DNA of 64,000 nucleotides, from positions 1-64,000 of the forward strand of contig NZ_LQGY01000005.1 in the NCBI RefSeq assembly GCF_001620055.1. Reading direction: 5' to 3'. Positions 17,505 through 26,985 of this stretch are shown here, in pieces. Source of the DNA: Agromyces sp. NDB4Y10 (lineage in GTDB: Bacteria > Actinomycetota > Actinomycetes > Actinomycetales > Microbacteriaceae). Each line of letters opens with the position of its first letter. Positions within the stretch are counted from its first letter, which is position 1. Position numbers and translations under genes: made by a program. Below the pieces are notes generated by a model. That model did not search any database. It saw only the letters and a program-made list of their open reading frames with translations, and had not been told where the DNA came from.

Positions 17505-18362
17505 TCATGAGCGGAGGTCGAGAGCTAACCCCCACCCGACGAAATCGGGGCCCCAAGTCAGGCCGATACCCACCGATTCCGCCGCGGCCATCCAGCGATC
17601 CGGTTCCCGAGGACGTCGCTCGAGGACGAGAACCGCTCTGACGGACTGGCCAGGGATGGCAGGTCGGGAGCGCAACTGCTCGGCGTAGTCGACAACCTGC
17701 CCGATCCCGAGTCGGATCTGCTGGTCTTCGACTGCACTTCCCAGGCTCTTGACCTCAGCGACGTAGACGGTGAGCCCGTCCGCCCAGCCGACATCGAACT
17801 TGGGCGCATTGCGACCGTGGCGTTGAGGAACGAGCCCTCGGCTCGCCAGCCTTCGTGCGAACGCCAGGAGCGTTGCTTCATGGGCAGCGGTGGCGCGGTC
17901 GAGCGCTTCGAGGTCGACAGTGAGGCTCGATGGCTGGTGAGCCGTTGGAGCTCGTTCGGCCAGGGGCCCGCCAAGTATCCCTTCACCGAGAGAAGGCAGG
18001 ACGAGTACTTCGTCTACGCCGGCCACCCGAAGTTCACGGTTTCGCGCAGGGTATCCATCGAGCAGGTCTGCGAAGCCCTGACCATCGATGATCGCCAATT
18101 CGTGCCCAGAGCGACGGAGCGTGTCGGCGAGTTTGAGCTTCTTGCTGTACTGCCGGGTTTTGTCGGTCACGTTCTGGTTGGCAAGATCTCCGTGAACGAG
18201 CAAGCTGACCTTCCTGGACATGTCCGTCTTCCAGTCGGCCGCTCCGCGCGCCATGGCCATCCGGACACAATCCTCGCGGATCTCCCAGTTGCCGTCGACG
18301 AACACCCGACCGGTGAACGCGAGGACGTGCCCGTGGAAGCTCTCGATCCATTGAGGTTTCAT
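17505..18362 (-). CDS. BRCT domain fused to a PD-(D/E)XK-like nuclease domain
   Basis: This protein has 285 residues. Residues about 8-100 form a BRCT-like domain of the DNA-ligase type (HGHVLAFTGRV start, DMSRKVSLLVHGDL in the middle, a KKLKLAD helix, IIDGQGFADLLDG end). Residues about 180-240 contain FDVGWADG, then VYVAEVKSLG, then GIGQVVDYAEQL, which gives the D-(x)n-E-x-K pattern and following helix of restriction-like nucleases. BRCT domains bind DNA ends or partners; I infer a nuclease recruited to breaks, gaps or helicase products. It lies between the UvrD-like helicase gene (44 bases upstream) and the DUF262 gene (36 bases downstream), all on one strand. Confidence 0.8.
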   Translation of the reverse strand: MKPQWIESFHGHVLAFTGRVFVDGNWEIREDCVRMAMARGAADWKTDMSRKVSLLVHGDLANQNVTDKTRQYSKKLKLADTLRRSGHELAIIDGQGFADLLDGYPARNRELRVAGVDEVLVLPSLGEGILGGPLAERAPTAHQPSSLTVDLEALDRATAAHEATLLAFARRLASRGLVPQRHGRNAPKFDVGWADGLTVYVAEVKSLGSAVEDQQIRLGIGQVVDYAEQLRSRPAIPGQSVRAVLVLERRPREPDRWMAAAESVGIGLTWGPDFVGWGLALDLRS

Positions 18363-18406
18363 CGCGCGACCACCCGCCTAATCTCGTTTCGACCTGCCAG
18401 TTGGAC

Positions 18407-20641
18407 TCAAGACACCTTGAGCAGTGACGAAGGTCGTCCCTTCCAGAGCACCACGAGCTCATCGCGCGCCCGGCTCGACGCCACGTACAGCAGCGACCGT
18501 TCCCGCAGCTCCACGTCCGCGCGGTCCTCAGGCGCGACGCCCTTGAATGCCCACGTCGACGGGAACGACCCGTCGGACATGTCGAAGAGCACCACTCGTG
18601 AGAACTCCATGCCCTTCGAGGTGTGCATGGTGAGCACGACCGGGTCGGTTCCGGTCTGCTTCGCCGAGGTCAGGATGGTGCTGGCGATGCCGTGGTGTTC
18701 GAGGGCGTCGTGCACGTCCTTCGAGGCGTTGTTGGACGAGGTCAGCACGGCGATGGTCTCGCCGCGGACGCCGGCATCGAGCCAGCCCCGCACGGTGTCG
18801 GCGAGCGCCGTGTACTGCTCCCCCGCCGATGTGGACGCGATGCGTCGCGGATCCGGACCGAGTCGGCTGGAGCGATACCCCGCCACGCCCTCTTCGGCGC
18901 CTTCGGCGTCGATGTACTCCGCGCCTTCGAGCAGCCCGAGCGCGTACCGCAGGTTCTGCTCGGTCGTGCGGTAGTTGAGGGTGAGCCGACGCGACCGTCC
19001 GACGATCGCGATCCCGAGCCGCGAGAGCACGACGCGGCGTCCATAGATGCGCTGGTGGATGTCATCGGCGATGAACATGTCGTCGTCGCCCTCGGCGGTG
19101 AAGGCGCGCAAGAACTGCCAGTGCGCCGCGGTGAGGTCCTGCGCTTCGTCGATGAGGATGTGGTCGGCGAGTGTGCGCGGCCTTCCGCCGTCGAGGCCGC
19201 CGAGCCACCCGGCCGCGACCGCAGCGAGCTCGGCGTAGGTGACGGTCGAGTTGATGCGGGCGTTCCGGCGGAAGTGCTCGACGACCTTCCACACCTCGGC
19301 GCGCTTCGCGCGGTCGAGGGCGATGCCCCGCCCGGGCCGTCGGGCGGTGAAGTAGTCGTCCTTCGTCGTGATGCGACCGGGCAGAATCACCTCGAGGTAC
19401 TCACCCGCGAGGAACGACTTCGAGCGGAGCGGTCCGTCGAGGTTCGCCCCCGAGTCGTCGAGTGCCGCTTCCCATCCGCTGTCGTTCGCCACCGGTCGAG
19501 CGGCCGAATCGACGGACGAGCCGATCACGTTCACGGCCGCGTCGCCGAACCCGGTGCCGGCGAGCTCCCGAACGGATGCCACGAGCGCGTCCACCCCCCG
19601 GATGAGGATGCCCGGGTCGCCAGGCCGGTCCGCGATCGCGGCGGTGGCGTCCAGGCGTTCGAGGTCCCGGCGGAGGTTGTCGGCGAGCGCCCGCGTGTAG
19701 GTCGTGAGCACGACGCGCGACCCGGCGTCCGTCCACGCGAGGTTGCGCGCGCGGTGGATGAGCACGACGGTCTTGCCGGTGCCCGCTCCTCCGGTGAGCC
19801 GGAACGGCCCGTGGTACTTCGCGGTCGCGTACCGGCGCTGGTCGGGGTGGAGGAAGACGCGCCAAGCGCCGAAGTCGCCGCCCTCGATGACCCGCTGCAG
19901 CTCCTCGTCGGAGTCGACGAACGTGAACTGCATCTGCGCGGCTGGGTGCTTGAGCGCGTCGACGAGGCGTGCGTCCTCGTGCCGTTCGTCGATCTCGGCG
20001 GGTGCGACGGGCTCGACCGCCTCGCCGATGCCGAGCGAGTCCTTGATCTGCGAGATCGCCGACCCGACGGCCATCTCGAGCAGCACCGAAGCCTGCCACT
20101 CGTTCTCGAGCGACGCGGCGAAGGTGAGTAGTGCGTCTTCGTCGGGCGCGGCGAACGCTCGCTCGGCGAGGTCGGGTGCGAAGCCGAACTCGTCGACGAG
20201 GTCGCTGCGGAAGTACGAGCGCTCGGTCAGGAAGGAGCGCGACGGCGCGGCGTCCGCTTCGGTCGCAGACGGGGACGCCTGCCCGGTCGCCGCCTCGTCG
20301 GCCGGCGTCGTCGCCTCGATGAATTCCGGGATTCCGTTGACCGGGTTGATCTGCAGCTTACGGGTGCGTGCCCGTTCGATCGCCTCGTCGTGCTCCCAGG
20401 TGCCCGCGTAGACGTAGGTGCGCTCCTGGCCGATGGGGTCCAGCTGGTAGAGCACTGCGCGCAGGTGGATGTCGACCCGCCCGGTTCGCGCCCGCTCGTC
20501 GACCGGGTGGTTCATCCGCTCGATGTTCAGGCCGGGGATGCCGTCGTCCTCCGTGAGCTTGCGGAGGAACGACATGATCTTCAGGTCGACGGCCTTCTCG
20601 TGCTTCTGACCCTTCATCTTGGTCATGATCAGGTTGGGCAT
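18407..20641 (-). CDS. UvrD/PcrA-like superfamily 1 helicase
   Basis: This 744-residue protein has an N-terminal region of about 250 residues unlike classic UvrD (KMKGQKHEKAVDLKIMSFL near the start). It is followed by SF1 helicase motifs: Walker A TGGAGTGKTVVL (about 284), DEAQDLTAAHW (about 499), the TLNYRTT motif (about 560), MHTSKGMEFSRV (about 670) and VASSRARDEL (about 720). It unwinds DNA with ATP. I chose ATG 20641, which follows GAGAGGA by 5 bases; the frame remains open far upstream but there it overlaps the next gene antisense to nothing coding. It is 32 bases downstream of the giant DUF1998 helicase gene in the operon. Confidence 0.92.
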   Translation of the reverse strand: MPNLIMTKMKGQKHEKAVDLKIMSFLRKLTEDDGIPGLNIERMNHPVDERARTGRVDIHLRAVLYQLDPIGQERTYVYAGTWEHDEAIERARTRKLQINPVNGIPEFIEATTPADEAATGQASPSATEADAAPSRSFLTERSYFRSDLVDEFGFAPDLAERAFAAPDEDALLTFAASLENEWQASVLLEMAVGSAISQIKDSLGIGEAVEPVAPAEIDERHEDARLVDALKHPAAQMQFTFVDSDEELQRVIEGGDFGAWRVFLHPDQRRYATAKYHGPFRLTGGAGTGKTVVLIHRARNLAWTDAGSRVVLTTYTRALADNLRRDLERLDATAAIADRPGDPGILIRGVDALVASVRELAGTGFGDAAVNVIGSSVDSAARPVANDSGWEAALDDSGANLDGPLRSKSFLAGEYLEVILPGRITTKDDYFTARRPGRGIALDRAKRAEVWKVVEHFRRNARINSTVTYAELAAVAAGWLGGLDGGRPRTLADHILIDEAQDLTAAHWQFLRAFTAEGDDDMFIADDIHQRIYGRRVVLSRLGIAIVGRSRRLTLNYRTTEQNLRYALGLLEGAEYIDAEGAEEGVAGYRSSRLGPDPRRIASTSAGEQYTALADTVRGWLDAGVRGETIAVLTSSNNASKDVHDALEHHGIASTILTSAKQTGTDPVVLTMHTSKGMEFSRVVLFDMSDGSFPSTWAFKGVAPEDRADVELRERSLLYVASSRARDELVVLWKGRPSSLLKVS

Positions 20642-20673
20642 CGGCGTCCTCTCGGGTGGGTTCGGGTGCGGCG

Positions 20674-23600
20674 TCAGTTCACGCCAAGGGCGGCGGCCAC
20701 GGATGTCGCGTCGGGGTCGACGACGGTCCAGCCGTCGTCTTCGAGTTCGGCACGGTCGCCGCCTGCGGGGTGCAGCAGCACGACGATCTTGGGTTCGATC
20801 CAGGCGAACGACACGGGAATGCCGTCGCCGAGTTCGAGGCCCATCTCTGGGACGGGCATGCCCTCGATCGCGTGCAACGCGTGCAGGAGCACCTGTTCCT
20901 CGGGGGTCGCGAGGTCGACGAGGCCCTGCCAATCGACGGTGAGGTCTGCGGGGAGGGTCACGTCGACCGGTCCAGGCGCGGCGGCGCCCGCGGTCGGCAG
21001 GATGTCGCTGAGGGCGGCGATCGCGACCGACGAGCCGTCGAGGCGCGCGCCGAGCAGGTTCGACAGTCGGAGCCAGAACTTCCAGTCGTCGGCGAACAGG
21101 GTGCCCGCGAGCGCGGGCATCCGGTCGTCCAGCACGACGGATGCCTCGGTCTTGCCCTGCCCGATGTGCCGGGCGGTGAGCACGGCCCGATCGTGGCGCA
21201 GCTGCCAGGTCGTCGGGTCGGTGCCGGGCGGCAGCCCGTCGACGAGGGCTGCGGCGGCGAGTTCCTCGACCGTGCGACCGGCGGCATCCACGAGCACGCT
21301 CGTCGGCAGGCGCACGAGCATGGGCAGCGCCTCGGCGACGGCCTCCCAGCGTTTGGCGGCCTTCCCCGGGTCCTGCATCCAGCCCATGAGCCACGTCATG
21401 GGATTCGCCGTGACGTGGTCGAGCGACGCGAGCGAGAGTCCGTACTGTCCGGAGAACGCCGTCGCCTTGGCCGCGTCGAACCACGGCGTCGCCGGTTCGA
21501 CCTTCTCGTCGCGGGCGCGCACGAGGTCGTCCCACGTGAATGCGAGCACGAGATACCCCTGGTCGCGGAGGATCGCGCGCTTCTGCGCGTCGTCGGCGAT
21601 GCGGTTGTGGGCGACCGAGGCGTGGAACGCCCGACCGTCGGTGTAGATCGCGATGGGCTTGGCGCCGCCGCCGAACTGTTCGAGCACGAAGTCGGGCTGC
21701 GTGTGGCCGAGCATGAGCTGCGGCTGCAGCATCCAGATGCGGCGGCTGCCCGGGAAGGTGACCTGCACCTTGTTGCCGTGGTCGCCGGGGATCTCCTTCA
21801 CGCCCGCGCCGAGCTTCTTCGCCCGGGCCATGAAGACCTCGCGGAACAGCGATTCGATCACCGGTTCGCCGACGGGCACGCCCGGGTCTTCACGCGTGAC
21901 GTCCCAGCCGGTCGGCTCGCCATCGGCGACGCCCAGCAGCACCGCGAGGCTGTGCTCGGCGCTCGCCCGCGAGACGCGGTCGATGCTCCTGCCCGGCGCA
22001 TAGGGAAGCAGGCACCGGTGGCACGATGCCCGGCCTTCGCCGCGGCACGGGCAGTCACGCACGGTCGTCCACGCGATCTCGAGGAGTTCGCGGATGCGGT
22101 CGACGTTCGCGAGCTCGGCGAGGTAGCCGGTGCCGCCGGGCACCGCGTCGTGCACGAGGAGCGCGGGCACGTTCTCGGTACCGTCGGAGAGCATGGGCTG
22201 CACCGTCTCGACGATGCGGAGGTGGTCCGGGTCGCCGCCGATCACCTCGCGGAGGCCGCGGAGGATCGCCGCAGCGAGGCTCGGCACCGCGAGGGTGTCG
22301 CCGAGCGTGATGCGCGGCGGCAGCCGGAGCAGGATGCCCTGGGTCGTCAGCGTTCGGCTGAGGGCGATCGGGATCGCCTGCTCGTCTCGGGCGTCGCGGT
22401 TGGGGCACCACGGCTTGTGCTCGCGGCGCGAGTTGGCGTTCGCCTCGGCGTCGAGCTTGCCGCAGACCGCGCAGACGCGGAACAGCGGCGCGGTGCGCTC
22501 CTCGCCCGCGATGAGCCGGTTCTCGCCGGCCGGACCGACCTTGCCGAGGTTGAGCCAGCGCACCGTGAGGTCGCGGACGTAGGTGACGCCGAACCCGTCG
22601 CCCTCGACGTACCAGGCGTCGGTGATGCCGGCCGGGTCGACGTCGGGTGCGACCTGCATGACGAACCGTTCGCGCTGTCGCTCGTCGCGACGGTCGCCGA
22701 TGGATGCCTCGTCGCGCCGCACCTCGGCCGAGACCTGTTCGAGTTCGACGACGCGGAGCTGCTGGGCGGTGTCGGCGATGCCGTTCGCCCCGCAGCGGGG
22801 GCAGGAGGCGTGCGACTGATCGACCGTGCCGACGTCGTAGCCGAACCCGCACGCAGGGCAGAACGACCACGTGCGCACGGCTTCGCCGCCGCTTCCGAGG
22901 TCGACGGAATCGACGGCGATCTCGATGCCCTGCGCGTAGAACACCGCACCGGGCGCAAGCTCGCTGATGGCGATGCCCGCTCCGCGCTGATACGTGATCG
23001 CCTTGTCGCGATACTCGAGGCTGTCCGGGTCGATCCAGCTGAGCGCGACGTCGAGGCGCACCGAATCGTCGATGAGCGAGTAGTTCGGCAGCAGCCCGAA
23101 CCGTTCGAGCGCCGCGACCCAGTGCTCCGAGCGCAGTTCGGCGAGCTGCTTGGTCGCCATCGCGTACGAGGCCCGCGCGGTGCGGTACTCACGCCGCTCG
23201 TCGTCGCCGGCGGTCGGATGCTCGGCGGCCTTACGGAGGTCGTCGAGCGCGTCGGCGACCGCGTTCTTGCGGAAGCGCACCTCGTCGACCTGGGCGCTCC
23301 AGCGCTGCACCGCCTCCCGTGCGGCCGCGGCAAAGGCGCTCGATCCGGGCTCCTCGCCAGGGCTCGCCCACCGGCGGAGGGCCTCGCGCGCCGCCTCGCT
23401 CACGGTGTCCGCGTCGAAGGCGCCGAGGAACGCGCCGAGCCGCTCGGCCGCGTGGGCCTCGGCGTCCGCCACGAGGTCCCCGAGGAACGTGCCGGGTTCC
23501 GTCGATGCGAGGACGTCGCGGGCGTTCCGCGGTGCGTCCGTCAGGTCGGCCGCGCGGCGATCGACGAGGGACGCGACGTACTGTCGCCGCAGGATCTCCT

Positions 23601-26600
23601 CGGCGTCGAGGTAGGTGGCGGGGGCGCGCACCGCCCCGTTGATGACGGAGAGCGGTTCGCCGAGTTTCGGCAGCTGTTCGCCGCGGCCGGTCACGAACGC
23701 GAGCGAGAGGGCGTTCCCGGTGAGGCGCCCCGCACGGCCGACGCGCTGCAGGTACGACGCGACGGTGCGCGGGAGTCCGGCGAGCATGACGGTCGACAGG
23801 TCGCCGATGTCGATGCCCATCTCGAGCGTGGGGGTCGCGACGAGCACGTTCGGGCTGTCGGGCTGGGTGTCCGACGCCTTGAAGCCGTCTTCATAGGCGA
23901 GGCGGGTCTCGTCGTCGAGCAGGCTCGTGTGCTCGCGGGCGACGACCCGCCGCATGTCGCCGTCGTCGTAGAGGGCGCGGTAGTAGTTCTGGCCGCCGCG
24001 ACTCCGACGCAGCGTGCCCGGGCACCGGGCCGAGGTGCACGGGCCGTCGGCGAGCTGGTCGACGACGGCGATCGTGCCGGGCACGGGGTTCTGGCAGACG
24101 TCGCAGGCGAGCAGGTGCCGGCCGTCTTCGAGGTCGGCGAGGTCGACCGGATACACGGTGACCGACGACGGGCCCAGGCGATAGACCGTCGCCGCCCCCG
24201 CTCCGATGCCCAGCGACGAGACGACGCCGTCGGCGTCGAGCTGGGCGAAGAGCGACCGGGTGAGGTGCGCCCCGGCGGCAGGCGTGACGCCGAGCACGTC
24301 GCGCGCCCAGGTCGCGTACCAGCCCTGGCTCGATCCGGCCTGGTCGAGCTGACTCTTCTGTCCGGGACCGGCGACTGCGGCGGCCGCGCCGATGCGCGCG
24401 AATCCCGGGGCATCACGACCGTCCGGGAACGCGGGCATGCCGACGCCACGGGGCCGTCCGCCCCAGAGGTACCAGCGACGGCCGTCGTTCTCGAGGTACT
24501 TGCGGAACCACTCGTGGTCGATCGCGCCGCGATCGCGCAAGCGTTCGAGCACGCCCCGCACCCATCGCACGACGACGTCAGCAGGCACGTCGGCCGGAGC
24601 GTCGTCATCCAGCGTCGTCGCGGTCGAGAAGCCGGTGAGCACCGAGCGTCCGATCGCCTCGAGCTTCGCCGGTGCGCCGACGCTCACCTCGGCTGCGAGG
24701 CTGCCGGTGAGTTCGAGGGTGCGACCGACGCGGGACTGCAGGCCGAACTCCATGACGAGGTCGAACAGCAGCCGCTGACGCACGCGCTCCTCGACGGCGG
24801 GGTCGACGTCGCGCGCGGTCTCCGCCTCCCAGAAGTCGCGGAAGTTGTCGTGGTCGACGATCTCGGGCGCGAGCAGCCGATACCGGGCGTCGCGGTCGTC
24901 TCCGGCACCCTGCAGCAGGAGCTCGACGAGCTTCGAGATGTTCGCCGGCCGGGTGCCGACGGCACGGCGCACGGCGTTGCGCAGGCTGAAGACGTGGGAG
25001 CGGCTCTGCACGAATCCGGCGCGGTGGGCGGCATCCTGCACGCTGTCGGTGAAGACGAGTGCCTTCTTCTCGGCGACGTCGAGCGATTGCTCGCCGAAGA
25101 GCGTGGTCACCGCGACCGAGAGCATGGTGGCGACGGCGCTGCCGATGAAGCGGATGCCGTCGGCGCGGCCGCACGACGGGCACTGGTCGTCCTTCGAGCG
25201 GTCTTCGACGTCGGGGCCGGTGAGCACGAGCACCGGCAGCACGACGGCATCGTCGTCGGGTGCCGCGTCGAGGATGATGCGGTCGCGCACGTGGAACCAG
25301 CGGAGCCCGTCGACGGGCTCGTCCAGCGCGCGACGGGCCTCGTTCGGTGCGTGGACGAGGGCGCGGAAGCCACGCTCGCGGTGGAGGTGGTTGGCGCGGA
25401 TGTCGACGTCGTCGTGGTCGAGGTAGGTGCCGACCGGAGCGAGCTGCACGCCCCAGCCGCTGCGGCCGCAGTGGCGGCAGTAGATCGCCGGGTAAGCGGG
25501 CGCGCTGTCGAGGGCGGATGCCTCGGCACCGAGCATCTGCCCGTCGTCGCTCCATCGGAATAGGGCGACGGGGTCGGCGGCACGGTCGATGCGCGTGAGC
25601 GCGCGCAGCCACAGGTGCAGGTCGATCGAGAGCGCGCCGCGCCCCTGCCGCGTGCGGATATGGCTGAGCGCGGCGAGCACCGTGACCAGGAACGACCGGC
25701 GCCGCTCGGCCCGGGCCTCGTAGGTCTCGTCGGCCGCGAGGCCGGCGGGCAGGATGCGGTCGGCGAGGTCGTCGAGGCGGACCGCGTCGGTCGCGGATTC
25801 GGCGAGGGCGCGCACGAGCGGATGCCCCGCAGCCAGGGCCGCCACGAGCTCGTCATCGAGCGACTCGGGCGCGAGCCCGTCGTAGAGGGCGGCGACGACG
25901 CGACGCGTGAGGTCGTCGACGTCGAGGTCGCGCGGGTCGGCGACCGCCTCGATGACCGCATCGACGAGCGCGTTGTCGACGGACGGGATCGTGAAGCCAC
26001 CCGCCGATACCCGAGTCTTCGCCTCGCGGGACCACTCGTCGTACGACATCCGCGTCTCGGTGACGACGGAGGTCTCGTCGAAGTCGACGCCGAATACCGT
26101 GCGGGCGAAACCGATCATCGCGGTCGGGTCGCCCTGGTCGCCGAGCGTCGCCGAGGTCGCGACGGGCGTGACCTGCACCGGCCCGCCGGCGTACCGCTCG
26201 AGCGTGAGCCGCAGCCGGCGCAACAGCATCGCCACGTCGGTGCCCTGGGCGCCGTCGTAGGTGTGGAACTCGTCGAGCACGAGATACTGCAGGCTGCTCG
26301 CGCTCTGCTGCCAGATCGTCTGGTCGTCGCCGCGCAGCAGCAGTTGGTCGAGCATCTTGTAGTTCGTGAGCAGGATGTCGGGCGCTTCGCCGCGGATCGC
26401 CGGGCGGCTGGTGATGAGCCCGTCGGGGGTGACGTGCGAGCGTTCGTCGCCAGTCTGCCCGGTATAGATCGCCGCCCGAATGCCGCGGAGCTCCTCGCGC
26501 GTCGTGAGCAGCTCGGTCAGGCGTCGCGCCTGGTCGTTCGCAAGCGCGTTCATCGGGTAGAGGATGAGCGCCTTGACGCCCCCTTGGCCGTTCCGCTTCG

Positions 26601-26985
26601 CCCGGAGCACGTGGTCGAGGATCGGATACAGGAACGCCTCGGTCTTGCCCGAGCCGGTTCCGGTCGTGACGAGGGTCGGCAGCGGGTGCGGCTTCGTTTC
26701 GCTCAGGTTCGCGCTGCTCAATCGCTCGAACGCCGCGGCCTGGTGACCGTAAGGTGGCTGGCCGCTGTCCCATTCCAGCGCCGACGGTCGGTCGGCCTCG
26801 GCTGGCCGGAACGGCATCCGAACACGGACGTACGGGCCGCGAAAGACGCCGTCGACGGGGTGGTCGAGGAACGACGTGAGCGCGCCTCGCGCCTCGACGT
26901 CGGCCAAGGCGAACGTCGTCGTCAGGTAGCCGAGGAGGCTACGACGGATCTGTTCCGCCTCGACGCTCGGCAGCAGCTCGCTCAC
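20674..26985 (-). CDS. Giant DEAD-like DUF1998 helicase (DruE-like) with Vsr-like nuclease tail
   Basis: This protein has 2103 residues. Helicase core: Walker A TGTGSGKTEAFL (about 108), LILYPMNALANDQARR, LDEFHTYDG box (about 235), then after a long insertion LVATPTLEMGIDIG (about 1045) and QRVGRAGR (about 1085). Cys-rich clusters (YCRHCGRSGW, CPSCGRADG, FCPACGFGYD with CPRCG, VCAVCGKLD) suggest several zinc sites. The DUF1998 end is marked by HDAVPGGTGYLAEL and CHRCLLPY (about 1656). Beyond it, PDFVL (about 1762), YTDGRAFHAS (about 1783) and KRAILRDQGYLVLAFTW match the Vsr/DUF559 nuclease pattern. Length and architecture recall DruE of Druantia. ATG 26985 overlaps the methylase stop by four bases. 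Confidence 0.9.
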   Translation of the reverse strand: MSELLPSVEAEQIRRSLLGYLTTTFALADVEARGALTSFLDHPVDGVFRGPYVRVRMPFRPAEADRPSALEWDSGQPPYGHQAAAFERLSSANLSETKPHPLPTLVTTGTGSGKTEAFLYPILDHVLRAKRNGQGGVKALILYPMNALANDQARRLTELLTTREELRGIRAAIYTGQTGDERSHVTPDGLITSRPAIRGEAPDILLTNYKMLDQLLLRGDDQTIWQQSASSLQYLVLDEFHTYDGAQGTDVAMLLRRLRLTLERYAGGPVQVTPVATSATLGDQGDPTAMIGFARTVFGVDFDETSVVTETRMSYDEWSREAKTRVSAGGFTIPSVDNALVDAVIEAVADPRDLDVDDLTRRVVAALYDGLAPESLDDELVAALAAGHPLVRALAESATDAVRLDDLADRILPAGLAADETYEARAERRRSFLVTVLAALSHIRTRQGRGALSIDLHLWLRALTRIDRAADPVALFRWSDDGQMLGAEASALDSAPAYPAIYCRHCGRSGWGVQLAPVGTYLDHDDVDIRANHLHRERGFRALVHAPNEARRALDEPVDGLRWFHVRDRIILDAAPDDDAVVLPVLVLTGPDVEDRSKDDQCPSCGRADGIRFIGSAVATMLSVAVTTLFGEQSLDVAEKKALVFTDSVQDAAHRAGFVQSRSHVFSLRNAVRRAVGTRPANISKLVELLLQGAGDDRDARYRLLAPEIVDHDNFRDFWEAETARDVDPAVEERVRQRLLFDLVMEFGLQSRVGRTLELTGSLAAEVSVGAPAKLEAIGRSVLTGFSTATTLDDDAPADVPADVVVRWVRGVLERLRDRGAIDHEWFRKYLENDGRRWYLWGGRPRGVGMPAFPDGRDAPGFARIGAAAAVAGPGQKSQLDQAGSSQGWYATWARDVLGVTPAAGAHLTRSLFAQLDADGVVSSLGIGAGAATVYRLGPSSVTVYPVDLADLEDGRHLLACDVCQNPVPGTIAVVDQLADGPCTSARCPGTLRRSRGGQNYYRALYDDGDMRRVVAREHTSLLDDETRLAYEDGFKASDTQPDSPNVLVATPTLEMGIDIGDLSTVMLAGLPRTVASYLQRVGRAGRLTGNALSLAFVTGRGEQLPKLGEPLSVINGAVRAPATYLDAEEILRRQYVASLVDRRAADLTDAPRNARDVLASTEPGTFLGDLVADAEAHAAERLGAFLGAFDADTVSEAAREALRRWASPGEEPGSSAFAAAAREAVQRWSAQVDEVRFRKNAVADALDDLRKAAEHPTAGDDERREYRTARASYAMATKQLAELRSEHWVAALERFGLLPNYSLIDDSVRLDVALSWIDPDSLEYRDKAITYQRGAGIAISELAPGAVFYAQGIEIAVDSVDLGSGGEAVRTWSFCPACGFGYDVGTVDQSHASCPRCGANGIADTAQQLRVVELEQVSAEVRRDEASIGDRRDERQRERFVMQVAPDVDPAGITDAWYVEGDGFGVTYVRDLTVRWLNLGKVGPAGENRLIAGEERTAPLFRVCAVCGKLDAEANANSRREHKPWCPNRDARDEQAIPIALSRTLTTQGILLRLPPRITLGDTLAVPSLAAAILRGLREVIGGDPDHLRIVETVQPMLSDGTENVPALLVHDAVPGGTGYLAELANVDRIRELLEIAWTTVRDCPCRGEGRASCHRCLLPYAPGRSIDRVSRASAEHSLAVLLGVADGEPTGWDVTREDPGVPVGEPVIESLFREVFMARAKKLGAGVKEIPGDHGNKVQVTFPGSRRIWMLQPQLMLGHTQPDFVLEQFGGGAKPIAIYTDGRAFHASVAHNRIADDAQKRAILRDQGYLVLAFTWDDLVRARDEKVEPATPWFDAAKATAFSGQYGLSLASLDHVTANPMTWLMGWMQDPGKAAKRWEAVAEALPMLVRLPTSVLVDAAGRTVEELAAAALVDGLPPGTDPTTWQLRHDRAVLTARHIGQGKTEASVVLDDRMPALAGTLFADDWKFWLRLSNLLGARLDGSSVAIAALSDILPTAGAAAPGPVDVTLPADLTVDWQGLVDLATPEEQVLLHALHAIEGMPVPEMGLELGDGIPVSFAWIEPKIVVLLHPAGGDRAELEDDGWTVVDPDATSVAAALGVN

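Noticed and set aside
13649-20641. Gabija pair (OLD-like ATPase plus UvrD)
   Set aside because: The UvrD-like gene is on the other strand, 3 kb away, and belongs to a different operon with its own partners.
20656-25563. Open plus-strand frame of 1635 codons opposite the giant helicase
   Set aside because: It is the antisense shadow of a high-GC gene: no domains, extreme Arg/Glu/Val bias, and the minus-strand frame carries complete helicase motifs.
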